46,579 bases of DNA, taken from assembly GCA_025408425.1 (NCBI GenBank), contig JANXYX010000051.1, positions 1 to 46,579 on the forward strand, written 5' to 3'. The DNA comes from Granulicella sp. GTDB taxonomy: Bacteria > Acidobacteriota > Terriglobia > Terriglobales > Acidobacteriaceae. Positions 9,247-17,784 of this stretch are shown here, piece after piece; position 1 is the first letter of the stretch, and each line of letters begins with the position of its first letter. A program made the translations under genes and the position numbers. Under the pieces are notes generated by a model that saw only the letters and a list, made by a program, of their open reading frames with translations, did no database searches and had not been told where the DNA came from.

Positions 9247-10509
9247 TTACCAGAATGCCGTACGCATGATGCGAGTATGTCCCGGAATACCGTTTACTAC
9301 ATCCGTAGCCAGAACTGCCTCGACGTTCCCACCATTCCAACCTTTTGGCGCAAGAGCGAGCAATTCCTGCGAGCTTTTCGCCGAGGAAGCAAACTCTGCC
9401 GCAGCCTCCGTACTCATAGGGCCAACTCCGGCGATCACCCACGCAGGACCGTCTGTTATCTCTGAGTGGAATCGGACGAGGATGCTGTAATCCGTTAGTA
9501 TCTTGTTCCGTGAAATCGAAAAATCCACTTCGCCAACCGCTTGAGCCGACTTTGCTTCAACAATACATTTACAGGACAGCGGGCCAAATCGGTATGGGAG
9601 GGGTGCGGCGATACGCAGGGTCCAGGGATTGTTGTACGCTCCCACAAATATTGCTGGACGTTTCTGGACATTCGACAGATCCACTGAAGCCGCAGGCTTC
9701 AGTAGGCAATTCAGATTTGCGCGCGAGAGCATTGAGCAGATCGTTATGGAAGAGGATGCGGCTTCCATCGAAATGAAACGATTGGCTCGAAATATGTCGG
9801 TCAGGAGGGGGGAATCCGCGTCGGTTCCTTGAGGCACTTCGTGGGTAGGCACTTGCCCCACTACCAGGATAACCTGGCCACCTGCGCCCTCCAAGCCTTC
9901 TCGCCAAAGAGCAGGCAGATTAGGGCGATTCCATTGTCTATAACCTAGGAAGCCACAGAGCAACAAAAATCCCACAGTCCACAGCAACACGGCCGGCCGA
10001 ATTCGCCAGCTTCGCTGCGGAGCGGCTGCGATGGGAGCACTGGGTTCAGGGGTATCCCGGTGCGGAGGAGCTATCACTTCGGTTTCTTGCAGAACAGGTT
10101 CATGATCCTCCGAGAGGAGGCCTACCGCAGGTACAGTGAGTTCGGGGAAGCGGAACTCGACTAAGTAGCTTCCCGGCGGAAGAGAGATTCTAACTTGTAC
10201 GTTCTCGCCCGCCACGTCATAAAACTGGGCCAGACGTTTGCGGATTTCGCTCGCGGCCATGCGGACGATGGGATCTGAACTTGTATCGTAGCCCGGTAGA
10301 CGTGAAAACAGGGCCATTCCAAGTTGCCGCTCGCGGAGCTTCTCTACGTCTCCCGCTATCGTGTGCCACACACAGTACTCCAACATGGCGGGATACCGTT
10401 TGCTGCTCCGAAATGATGGACTTTGCGAAATTAAGGCAAGCTGTGACAGAATGACCGACTGCTGCTCGCTCGACAAAGTGGATGATGGAAATGCTGCAGG
10501 GGTTGCCAT
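9247..10509 (-). CDS. Membrane-anchored protein with N-terminal winged-helix-like domain (Acidobacteriota-type regulator)
   Basis: About 420 residues. The N-terminal ~110 residues resemble a winged-helix-like domain that recurs in Acidobacteriota proteins (FRSSKRYPAMLEYCV, then DPIVRMAASEIRKRLAQFYD and the wing-like ISLPPGSYLVEF). A proline-rich linker, one transmembrane segment (PAVLLWTVGFLLLCGFLGY, about residue 185) and a roughly 220-residue periplasmic domain without a recognised fold follow. The layout recalls CadC/ToxR one-component membrane regulators, but DNA binding is inference. The ATG at 10509 is preferred over 10533 because AAAGG precedes it. It lies directly upstream of and parallel to the carboxylesterase cluster, so it is the best local candidate to act on the shared 26-bp element. 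Confidence 0.75.
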   Translation of the reverse strand: MATPAAFPSSTLSSEQQSVILSQLALISQSPSFRSSKRYPAMLEYCVWHTIAGDVEKLRERQLGMALFSRLPGYDTSSDPIVRMAASEIRKRLAQFYDVAGENVQVRISLPPGSYLVEFRFPELTVPAVGLLSEDHEPVLQETEVIAPPHRDTPEPSAPIAAAPQRSWRIRPAVLLWTVGFLLLCGFLGYRQWNRPNLPALWREGLEGAGGQVILVVGQVPTHEVPQGTDADSPLLTDIFRANRFISMEAASSSITICSMLSRANLNCLLKPAASVDLSNVQKRPAIFVGAYNNPWTLRIAAPLPYRFGPLSCKCIVEAKSAQAVGEVDFSISRNKILTDYSILVRFHSEITDGPAWVIAGVGPMSTEAAAEFASSAKSSQELLALAPKGWNGGNVEAVLATDVVNGIPGHTRIMRTAFW

Positions 10510-10705
10510 GTTGACCTTTGTTCGACCCACCATCTTAATTCACTGCCGTCAGGCCTCGCAAGCGCGCGTTAGCATTCGCTGGTCTAAGTCTGCCAAACGG
10601 GCTTCCTATCGGAGCCGCGGGACAAAATTGACCGGCAACTCACGAGACTCCGGAACTGAGCGGGCTACCTATCCCCTGCATGTCGATTGTCGAGATGGCG
10701 GCCTG

Positions 10706-11806
10706 TTAGTCGAGCCCTTTTTCCCTCAGGAACTTTGACATCAGATCAGCTACTTGTTTGTTATTCAGATCGGAGAACGGGAAGTGGGTATTTCCATGGA
10801 TGCCAAGTTCCGGTAGGTGGACAACGGTTACATTGCCACCGTGACGGTTGACGGTATCCCGCCACATTCTAGCCATCTCTAGCCGAACTCGCCATCCATC
10901 TTGGCCGGGGTTGTCGCTGGGCTTCTCGGGGATGAAGTCACCATAGAAGATGATGATGGGTATCTTTGTGAGTTTCATGAACTCGGCCATGGGCACACCG
11001 ATGGCCGTGAGTGCGCCACCGGAACTCGGCAGCGCCTCCGGCACTTCACCCTCCGGAAACAGAAAGCCACTGCCCGGCTCGTACGCTACGATGCCTCGCA
11101 CATTACCGGTCTTCAGAGCTGTCGCCCATCCAAGTCCACCGCCTTGCGAGTGGGTTACAAAAACGGCTGGGCCGATCTTGTTGAACAATGCTGCGCAGGC
11201 GTCCGAGATGACCACGGGGTCGTACGGCCCCACATTCGGTGTCATCTGACGGAAGTATTGGTTGAGAGCTTCGGGATCCTTCGAGAACTGAACACCGGGA
11301 AAGTAGTCCGGCCAGATACCGACACGGAACGTATCGAACCACATCTGCTCATCCGGCGTTGCGTTGATGGTAGTCGTTACCGTGCCACGGCCTGCGTTCC
11401 CACGACGCGGCTGATCGATTAGATATACCGGGAAGCGACGACGAAGAAAGATAGTTTGAAAACCCTCTCGTCCATCTGGAGTGGTCTCCCAGGTCTTAGA
11501 AAACTGACCCGTGCCATGCAGAAACACGAGCGGGAGCTTACGCCGATTCACCGGAATCTGGTAAGAGACGTATGCGTGATCGCCATGCAGTGTTTGGCCG
11601 TCAGACGTTGGCTGCTTTGGATTGAAGGTTCCTGGATTCGTAATGACCTTGCCGCCGACGGCGAAGCTGCCTTCCTCCTGAATCATGAGCGGGCCAGCCT
11701 TTTCGTTCTTCGCTGGCTGTGCGTGAGCGACGAACGTCATTCCCAGAGAGATTCCCGCGAATAATACGATCAATCCCAACACTTTCTGGAATCTGCTATC
11801 GAACAT
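10706..11806 (-). CDS. Secreted alpha/beta-fold hydrolase
   Basis: A 366-residue exported protein with an N-terminal signal peptide (VLGLIVLFAGISLGMTFVAHA). It has an alpha/beta hydrolase core: the oxyanion-loop motif FLHGTGQFSKTWE near 95-107, the nucleophile elbow THSQGGG (Ser220), an acid candidate in IIFYGDFIPE and the catalytic His in LGIHGNTH near the C terminus. ATG 11806 is preceded by AAAGGTGACAC, a good ribosome site. A perfect 6-2-6 palindrome lies 36 bp before the start. It is a third secreted esterase-like enzyme in this stretch and points to a shared role in attacking ester-linked substrates. The specific substrate is not readable. Confidence 0.88.
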   Translation of the reverse strand: MFDSRFQKVLGLIVLFAGISLGMTFVAHAQPAKNEKAGPLMIQEEGSFAVGGKVITNPGTFNPKQPTSDGQTLHGDHAYVSYQIPVNRRKLPLVFLHGTGQFSKTWETTPDGREGFQTIFLRRRFPVYLIDQPRRGNAGRGTVTTTINATPDEQMWFDTFRVGIWPDYFPGVQFSKDPEALNQYFRQMTPNVGPYDPVVISDACAALFNKIGPAVFVTHSQGGGLGWATALKTGNVRGIVAYEPGSGFLFPEGEVPEALPSSGGALTAIGVPMAEFMKLTKIPIIIFYGDFIPEKPSDNPGQDGWRVRLEMARMWRDTVNRHGGNVTVVHLPELGIHGNTHFPFSDLNNKQVADLMSKFLREKGLD

Positions 11807-11841
11807 GTGTCACCTTTTTCTGAACGGTAGAACCTCGAACC

Positions 11842-11855
11842 ACGCTTGTAAGCGT
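11842..11855 (-). promoter_or_regulatory. Palindrome ACGCTTGTAAGCGT, candidate LacI-type operator
   Basis: ACGCTT and AAGCGT are exact inverted repeats around a 2-bp centre, 36-49 bp before the alpha/beta hydrolase start at 11806. The TGTAAGCGTT half resembles operators of the LacI/GalR family. A second partial match, TTAAGCGTTT, lies near 11883. No LacI-type regulator is encoded in the window, so the assignment is inference from the motif alone. Confidence 0.4.
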
Positions 11856-11925
11856 TGCTTTTCATACCTTCGCGGTTCCCGATTAAGCGTTTCGGTTTCA
11901 AACCTGATGATTGCGATTGTCACAC

Positions 11926-12081
11926 TCATTTGAGCGGGTGCGTCAGCCCTTGCGCTTCCAGCCAGTAGTAGAACTCGTCGATCCAGTGATCGCTGGTCTT
12001 GCCTTGTTTACGCATTCCCCAACCGTGACCGCCCGAACTGTAGATATGGAATTCCGGCTTGTATCCGGCAGCTGTTGGCTC
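11926..12081 (-). pseudogene. C-terminal stub of a dienelactone-hydrolase/acetyl-xylan-esterase-like protein
   Basis: In one minus frame, about 48 residues read as the last segment of an exported alpha/beta hydrolase of the BD-FAE/acetyl-xylan-esterase type: YKPEFHIYSSGGHGWGMRKQ, then DHWIDEFYYWLEAQGL. The catalytic histidine in GGHGWG is present, but everything upstream is missing. The stub begins within a few bases of the stop codon of the neighbouring carboxylesterase (12083), so a deletion has joined the two genes' ends. No start codon or ribosome site of its own is evident. Non-functional relic. Confidence 0.75.
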
Positions 12082-12082
12082 C

Positions 12083-13837
12083 TTAATATTTGATCGTCTC
12101 CCAAATGCGCCGCTCTGGGGCATAAGGATCGTCCACGACCTTACACTCCGCATCGATCAGCATGGTTGCACGCTTTTCCGTGGTGTAAGGCGGCCATACT
12201 GATTGCCCCTTTGCTCCCGGATGCCCGGTTCTGGCGAACGTGCTCCACATCTCACTCATGTTGTGCGCGGCCTGAATGCTACTCGGCCGTTCGTCACCCA
12301 TCATTCCGCCTCCCTGCTGCGGATTCGGCCCCGCTCCCTGCGGAGGAGTAGGCGGCGCGTCGAGACGGGGGCGGGGAACATTGTTGAACTTATACTGGAT
12401 CTCCATTGCGTGCGCGGCCCCCATGGTGTGTTGCGTTCCGGGGATCAGCCGGTCCGACTCATGCGTGAAGATGTACATGTAGACGGGAGCGCCATGCTGC
12501 GTATACTTGCGCTCGGCGATCGTGATGGCTCCCGCGCCGATCATGCGGGCGGTCGAGATCGCAACGTATAGATCGGGAGCCGAAGCCTCGGGGCGGCTTT
12601 GCCGGTAGGCCTGCAGCAGGGGCGCAGCGTCCGCGCCAAACTCTTTTTGCAGCCGCACTTCCAGAGTTGCGTCGGTCAGTTCGTACACGTCTGTACTTCG
12701 GTTCTGAGCGAAGAAGAAGTTCGTTTCATCGCGGTTGGACCCGACGATCAGGGGTTTGTTCTTCGAGATAGCGGGCGCCGTGGGATCGAACGGATGGTGC
12801 GGCATGATTGTGCCGTCGACGATCGGCCCGAAACCTCCGGGACGAGGATTGCCGGTCATTCCATTCCGGCCGCCGCTCATCCCCAACGGGCCTGCGCCGC
12901 CCTTGGCCAGTTCGACCTGTGTTTCGAGCAGCTTCCCTATGGGAACATCCAATAGCTTGCGCCACTCGGATTTTTCCAGGCCGAGTTGCTTGAGAGTCAT
13001 CAACGTGGTCTCGGCCGCCGACTCCTTCGGGTAGATCCGGACTCCAGGGCCACTCTCGATGGAAGCTTTGTTGAAGTAATGATCGGCGGAAGGCATCGCG
13101 TAGAGGCATGAGGTCTTGCCGCCTCCACCGCTCTCGCCAAAGATCATCACGTTGTTCGGGTCGCCGCCGAAGGCCTCGATGTTCTCGTGCACCCACTTGA
13201 GGCCATCGCGGATGTCCAGCATGCCCTGGTTGCCCGATGTAGCGTATTCCTCGCCGCCCAGCTCGCCCAGGTAGAGGTATCCCACCAGTCCGAGACGATG
13301 GTTCGTCGCTACGACGACGACGTCACAGGTGGCAGCGAGGTTGCCACCATCCTGGTAGACGGCTCCACCAGAGCCGGTAGTAAAGCCGCCACCGTGGCTG
13401 TAAAACATCACGGGTCGCTTGCGCCCGTCGGGCGCGGGAGTCCAGACATTCAAGAAGAGGCAATCCTCCGGCACAGGCGGCGCGTCCGCGGTACGTTGTC
13501 GACCTGGCTGCGGGGATTGTGCGCCCAGTTGCAGGGCATCGCGGACACCGGTCCATGCTTGCAGAGGTGGCGCAGCCTTGAAGCGGTTCGCCCCCGAAAC
13601 GGAGCCGCCGTAAGGAATGCCCTTGAAGGTGGCCAAGCCTTTGCCCTTCATCCCTCGAAGGCGGCCATAGGCTGTCTTAACCTCGACAAACTCCGACATT
13701 CCGGGCGTCGTCTGAGAGTGACCGTAGGTGAGGCCTGAGGCACACGCCAAAGCCGCAGATCCTCGAGCAACAAATTCCCTTCGGGTCAGTCTCTGCAAAG
13801 AGTAATCAATCAACGAACTCACGCTTTCCTTCCTCAT
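12083..13837 (-). CDS. Tat-exported type-B carboxylesterase (second paralogue)
   Basis: About 584 residues, same family as the 7308-9038 enzyme but diverged in sequence. A twin-arginine leader (LQRLTRREFVARGSAALACASG) is followed by the oxyanion motif SHGGGF, the nucleophile elbow FGESGGGG (Ser about 236) and PEDCLFLNVWTPAP. The region near residues 505-525 is rich in Pro, Gly and Gln. ATG 13837 is given; a GTG at 13822 with AGGAAGGA before it is a strong alternative and would shorten the leader by five residues. A 26-bp element shared with the first carboxylesterase gene lies 107 bp upstream of 13837. It should hydrolyse esters in the periplasm or outside; substrate unknown. Confidence 0.92.
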   Translation of the reverse strand: MRKESVSSLIDYSLQRLTRREFVARGSAALACASGLTYGHSQTTPGMSEFVEVKTAYGRLRGMKGKGLATFKGIPYGGSVSGANRFKAAPPLQAWTGVRDALQLGAQSPQPGRQRTADAPPVPEDCLFLNVWTPAPDGRKRPVMFYSHGGGFTTGSGGAVYQDGGNLAATCDVVVVATNHRLGLVGYLYLGELGGEEYATSGNQGMLDIRDGLKWVHENIEAFGGDPNNVMIFGESGGGGKTSCLYAMPSADHYFNKASIESGPGVRIYPKESAAETTLMTLKQLGLEKSEWRKLLDVPIGKLLETQVELAKGGAGPLGMSGGRNGMTGNPRPGGFGPIVDGTIMPHHPFDPTAPAISKNKPLIVGSNRDETNFFFAQNRSTDVYELTDATLEVRLQKEFGADAAPLLQAYRQSRPEASAPDLYVAISTARMIGAGAITIAERKYTQHGAPVYMYIFTHESDRLIPGTQHTMGAAHAMEIQYKFNNVPRPRLDAPPTPPQGAGPNPQQGGGMMGDERPSSIQAAHNMSEMWSTFARTGHPGAKGQSVWPPYTTEKRATMLIDAECKVVDDPYAPERRIWETIKY

Positions 13838-13937
13838 GAACGGCAAGAGCAACTGACAATGAGGGCTTCGGCTACGAATGACCAAACTAGCCGTGATCCC
13901 AAGCATAAGGACGGTATGGATTGAAGTGAGCAACCGT

Positions 13938-13963
13938 AAGGTCATTTACGAGTGATTTACAGG
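13938..13963 (-). promoter_or_regulatory. Shared 26-bp upstream element, copy 2
   Basis: The plus strand reads AAGGTC then ATTTACGAGTGATTTACAGG (13944-13963), matching 9139-9164 in 25 of 26 positions. A further TGATTTAC half-unit follows about 26 bp away, at 13984-13991. It lies upstream of the second carboxylesterase gene. The best reading is a common regulator binding site, possibly for the membrane winged-helix-like protein at 9247-10509. Confidence 0.6.
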
Positions 13964-14271
13964 AATCAACCCATAGATATGAATGATTTACGGCAGTTCA
14001 ACTGGCTACAAATTAACCTGCACGACCTCTTGTAGTTCGAGAAGACCTATCAGATATCCGCAGCCGCTCTGGGGGGTAGCGTCAAAACTGTTTTCGCGTT
14101 TCCCGCAGACGCCCGGAGTTCCCCTCAGACCTTGCAGGACGAACACATATTGTCAAGAGACGTTTATCTTGTTCTCTCAGAGACGACGGTCACTGGCCCA
14201 ATCAGACCCGATGGCCGTAGCGGGGCGTCTGCTTTGTAAGGCATTGCTGCGCGACGGCCTGTCGGAGCGGC
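13964..14271. other. Intergenic stretch without a recognised gene
   Basis: Between the second carboxylesterase promoter and the GH106 stop codon I find no credible coding frame, RNA gene or clear hairpin. The only noticeable element is the extra TGATTTAC unit at 13984-13991 near the shared regulatory motif. Confidence 0.5.
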
Positions 14272-17200
14272 TCAGGCAGCAGGAGGGTCAACCTTGCCAT
14301 CAACAGCGGTGAAGGTAATCTTCTTGGTCACACCGGGCTGTACATCTCCAATCAGGCGATTCACCCAGAGGTTCGTCGACCGAATCTCGATGTGATTGAG
14401 CCCCGGTTTCGCGGCGCGAGTGATATCGACCTTGTATGGCGGCTTCCAGGCGGTGCCGGCGAGTTTGCCGTTCACCCAGACTTCAGCCAGGTCATCCACC
14501 TTGCCGAGATCGATCGCGACGTGGCCGCTTGCGATCTCCTGCTGTGAGAACTGAACATCCTTGGTGTACGTTGCAGTTCCCGAAAAATAGCGGATACCGG
14601 GATCTGGATTATCGCGGAAGTCAGCCAGTTGCGAGAAGGTCGCAGTGGCGGGAGCACCGCGCTCAGGCTGGAATGCAACCTGCCAGGGTCCTGCCAGTTC
14701 GGCGATGTTCTTGCGATCAGCCGTTGCTTCGAGGTGGTTCGGTTCAGCAGCCCGCTTGCGGAAGACCACAAATGTGGAGCCGAAGCGGTCGAGCGGCACT
14801 GTGACGCGCGTCCGGTCGCCATCGATGCGGTAAGTAGCGGGCACAGTCAAGCCAGTTGCAGGATCCCACAACTCGGCCTTCAACCCCGTTACACGAAAGC
14901 TTGCCTCGATCGTCTCAGCGCGGTCGACGCGGTTGGACAGGAAGTAAGCGTCTCCGGCCGGCAGCCTGCGATGGATGAACATGACATTACTATCTGATTG
15001 GGGCTTCTGGTAGGTAAAGTCAGGAGCGAGACCGATTGCTTCAAGTGCCTGATCCGTGCTCGCGGAGTTGAAAACCCGCCCTTTGCCGACATTGGTGACA
15101 GCACTACCGGACCACAGTTCGTCGAGCACCGCGTTGACCTTGGCTGGGTCATCTGCAAGGCTGGGCGAGCCCGTCGGGCGCTTACCGATGACCGTGGCCC
15201 CGGCTTGCACCATATCACGTAGCTTCAAGAGCACCGGCAGCGAGATTCGTTCGCTACCGCGTCCGAGGAGGATGGCGCGATAACGCATTCCGCTGGCTGT
15301 TACGGCAGCATTGCCATTTACCGTGAGCTTGTTCAGAATGACGTCGGCGTTGACATAGTCATAGCGATAACCGTCCGGAACCGCTGGGAAAATCTCGCGA
15401 TAGTTTGCGATGACGGGCCCCGCCTCTCCATAGAAGACCGCAATATCGCTTGCGCCCCGTCCCTGCTGGAGCATGTACGAGGAACGAGACAGATAGTCCA
15501 CCCAGGGCTTGGCCTGCTCGGCCCAGGTCTCGTTGCGTGTGAAGTATTGACCTACACCGAGGGTCATACCCGGCCCTTTACTCACAGGCTGGTGAGTCGA
15601 CGTGTGAATCACAATGCGATTCACGCCGGCCAGGAAGATCGCGTCAGCGGTCGGTTTCAGATCCCACGGCGCCGAACCGAACGGCGGACCGCCCGTCAGC
15701 GATTCAGAGGCCGCAATGTTCTGACCGTAGATGTGTGCGACCGAAGCCGATTCCTGAAGATCGTTGAAGTAGACGGGTTCGATCTCTCCTGGCTTATTGA
15801 CTTGCCACATGGCGCCCATCGGTATGTCCGCCGACTGTTTCATCTCCATGCCGTCGCCCATGGTGGCGAACAACTCTTCGTGAGCTTCTCCGTAGCGGAT
15901 CATTCCAATGCCGTGGAGCACGCCGGTTAGCTGATCGTAGTGATTGATCTTGAGCAGCAGCTGGATCGTTCGCCGCCAGTCCCATAGAAAGGCATTGCTA
16001 CGCTCGGGGCTTTCGACCACATAACCCGCAAGCGCAGGCAGCCAGGGCACTGGGTCATAGCCTCGCAGCCTCTTGAAGTCTGCGAGAATCGCCGGCGTCC
16101 AGTTGCTATTGCTTGCCTCCCAGCTATCAAACATCATGGCTTGCAGGCCGCGCTTCCCCATCAGGCCGCCGCTCGCATCGCGATACATCGCCAGGTAGTG
16201 GTCCATGTAGCGCTTGACCGCCGCTGCATCCAGCTTGTCCACTTCGAGGCCAGTCGCTTCCGGCGAAGCAGGACGGTTCATCGCTCCAGTCAGCGAGTAG
16301 CCCATGCGGAGCACAAGCCAGTCGCCAGCCGGCGGCACCCAGTTGAGCTTCCCGTCAGGCATCATCTTGTCCGTGAGATCAAGTTCATCGGACGTCTTGA
16401 TCGCTGCTGCAGTTCCGGACGTTCCAGAAGGAAGTTCGTAGTAGCCTGTGTTGTTATAGAAAGCCGCCTTTTCTTCAAAGGAATGAACCGTTGCTTCGCC
16501 ACGCAAGACTAATTCCTTGATCGCGATGCTTTCGGGGGGCGGCTGTTGGATCCGTGAGAACCGCTTCGGCGGAAGAGGCGTGGTAACCGACGGACGCACG
16601 CTGACGAAGCGGAAGTAGCGCGCGTTGGCGCTGTCAACCGAGATCGTCCGTTCCGGAGTGCCACCCTCTACCTTCGCCCCGGTATCCTGCCACGTGCGGC
16701 CATCTGTGCTGCTTTCGAGACGAAAGATCACTGCGGGCGTACCATTGCGCGTCGAGGGGTTGAGCGCGTCGTAGTAGTTCGCCGCAATGGACGAAGCGAG
16801 CGTGAACCCGCGCACAGGTACGGGGCGGCCATAGTCAAACTGAATCCATGAAACGCCGCCGACCTCCTTTGCTGCCGGGAGATCGATCGCTGTCTTCTCG
16901 ATGTCACCGTCCGACAATGCACCCTGATTGAGGGTGCCGCCGCTTGTAGTAATGATGGGCGTTGGCAGCGCAGAATCTGCTGGAACGCGGAAGGCGATTA
17001 CCTTCTGGTCCTGGTAGTATTCCGGCGGGTTTTGGCCGGCAGCCCGGCCTCCTAGGATTCCACCCGCGGTGCTTGTCTGGAAGACACCTGTGGTCTTGGG
17101 TGGTTGTGCAAGGATCGGGTTCATGGATTGCCCACCTTGGACGCGTGTCACAGACCACGTCAACTTCTTCATTGCGTCGGGTGCCGTGACCCACGGTCCA

Positions 17201-17616
17201 CCCGTCTCGCTCCAGCCGGGCGAGGCCGCGATACCGAACTCTAAATCAAGCTTGTCGGCATAGGCGGTCGTCTTGCGAAAGACGTCTTTCCAGCCATCCG
17301 TCATATACGGCAGCCGCACATCGACGACCTGAGGTGTAGCCTGCCCTGCGTCAAAGCTTTGCATGCCCGCAATGCCGACACGCTTCATCCATTCCAGATC
17401 TTTCTGGACGCCGTCCCAGGTAATGTTGCCGTTCATCCAATGCCACCACACGCGCGGACGAGCGGCTTTACCAGGATTCTCAAAGCCAAGTAACAGCGAA
17501 TCTGACCCGGCTGGACGAACCTGGGTATTGTTTGCTGCACCTGTCTGTGCGAAGGCTGTCGTAGAGCATAGACCGATGGTAAGAATGAGATTGCAAGTGG
17601 CGAACCTGTACATCAT
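14272..17616 (-). CDS. Exported glycoside hydrolase, GH106 alpha-L-rhamnosidase-like
   Basis: About 1114 residues with a signal peptide (MMYRFATCNLILTIGLCSTTAFAQ). The N-terminal catalytic signature is that of GH106: PRVWWHWMNGNITWDGVQKD, then LEWMKRVGIAGMQSFDAG, and GIAASPGWSETGGPWV. Middle segments contain beta-sandwich insertions. The C terminus is a GH2-like jelly roll (LAGPWQVAFQPERG, VWVNGKLAGTAWKPPYKVD). I chose ATG 17616 (GGAG 6 bp upstream) over 17784, which would place 56 extra residues before the signal peptide. It follows the GH125 gene by 168 bp on the same strand. It would release terminal L-rhamnose from pectin or other rhamnosylated polymers. Other GH106-related activities cannot be excluded. 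Confidence 0.9.
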   Translation of the reverse strand: MMYRFATCNLILTIGLCSTTAFAQTGAANNTQVRPAGSDSLLLGFENPGKAARPRVWWHWMNGNITWDGVQKDLEWMKRVGIAGMQSFDAGQATPQVVDVRLPYMTDGWKDVFRKTTAYADKLDLEFGIAASPGWSETGGPWVTAPDAMKKLTWSVTRVQGGQSMNPILAQPPKTTGVFQTSTAGGILGGRAAGQNPPEYYQDQKVIAFRVPADSALPTPIITTSGGTLNQGALSDGDIEKTAIDLPAAKEVGGVSWIQFDYGRPVPVRGFTLASSIAANYYDALNPSTRNGTPAVIFRLESSTDGRTWQDTGAKVEGGTPERTISVDSANARYFRFVSVRPSVTTPLPPKRFSRIQQPPPESIAIKELVLRGEATVHSFEEKAAFYNNTGYYELPSGTSGTAAAIKTSDELDLTDKMMPDGKLNWVPPAGDWLVLRMGYSLTGAMNRPASPEATGLEVDKLDAAAVKRYMDHYLAMYRDASGGLMGKRGLQAMMFDSWEASNSNWTPAILADFKRLRGYDPVPWLPALAGYVVESPERSNAFLWDWRRTIQLLLKINHYDQLTGVLHGIGMIRYGEAHEELFATMGDGMEMKQSADIPMGAMWQVNKPGEIEPVYFNDLQESASVAHIYGQNIAASESLTGGPPFGSAPWDLKPTADAIFLAGVNRIVIHTSTHQPVSKGPGMTLGVGQYFTRNETWAEQAKPWVDYLSRSSYMLQQGRGASDIAVFYGEAGPVIANYREIFPAVPDGYRYDYVNADVILNKLTVNGNAAVTASGMRYRAILLGRGSERISLPVLLKLRDMVQAGATVIGKRPTGSPSLADDPAKVNAVLDELWSGSAVTNVGKGRVFNSASTDQALEAIGLAPDFTYQKPQSDSNVMFIHRRLPAGDAYFLSNRVDRAETIEASFRVTGLKAELWDPATGLTVPATYRIDGDRTRVTVPLDRFGSTFVVFRKRAAEPNHLEATADRKNIAELAGPWQVAFQPERGAPATATFSQLADFRDNPDPGIRYFSGTATYTKDVQFSQQEIASGHVAIDLGKVDDLAEVWVNGKLAGTAWKPPYKVDITRAAKPGLNHIEIRSTNLWVNRLIGDVQPGVTKKITFTAVDGKVDPPAA

Positions 17617-17784
17617 GTTCTGCTCCGTGCTCTTGGTTGAGGAGAGTGCTGCCAATAATGGATGATGCCACCATGACCTTTGTGGCAAATACGCATGTTG
17701 CAGGAGGCCCCTTGGAGATAGTAGCGAGAACCTCACGAGCCAACGTCTTGGCTGACGTGTCCTCGTCGAGGGAAAAATTTTCAA

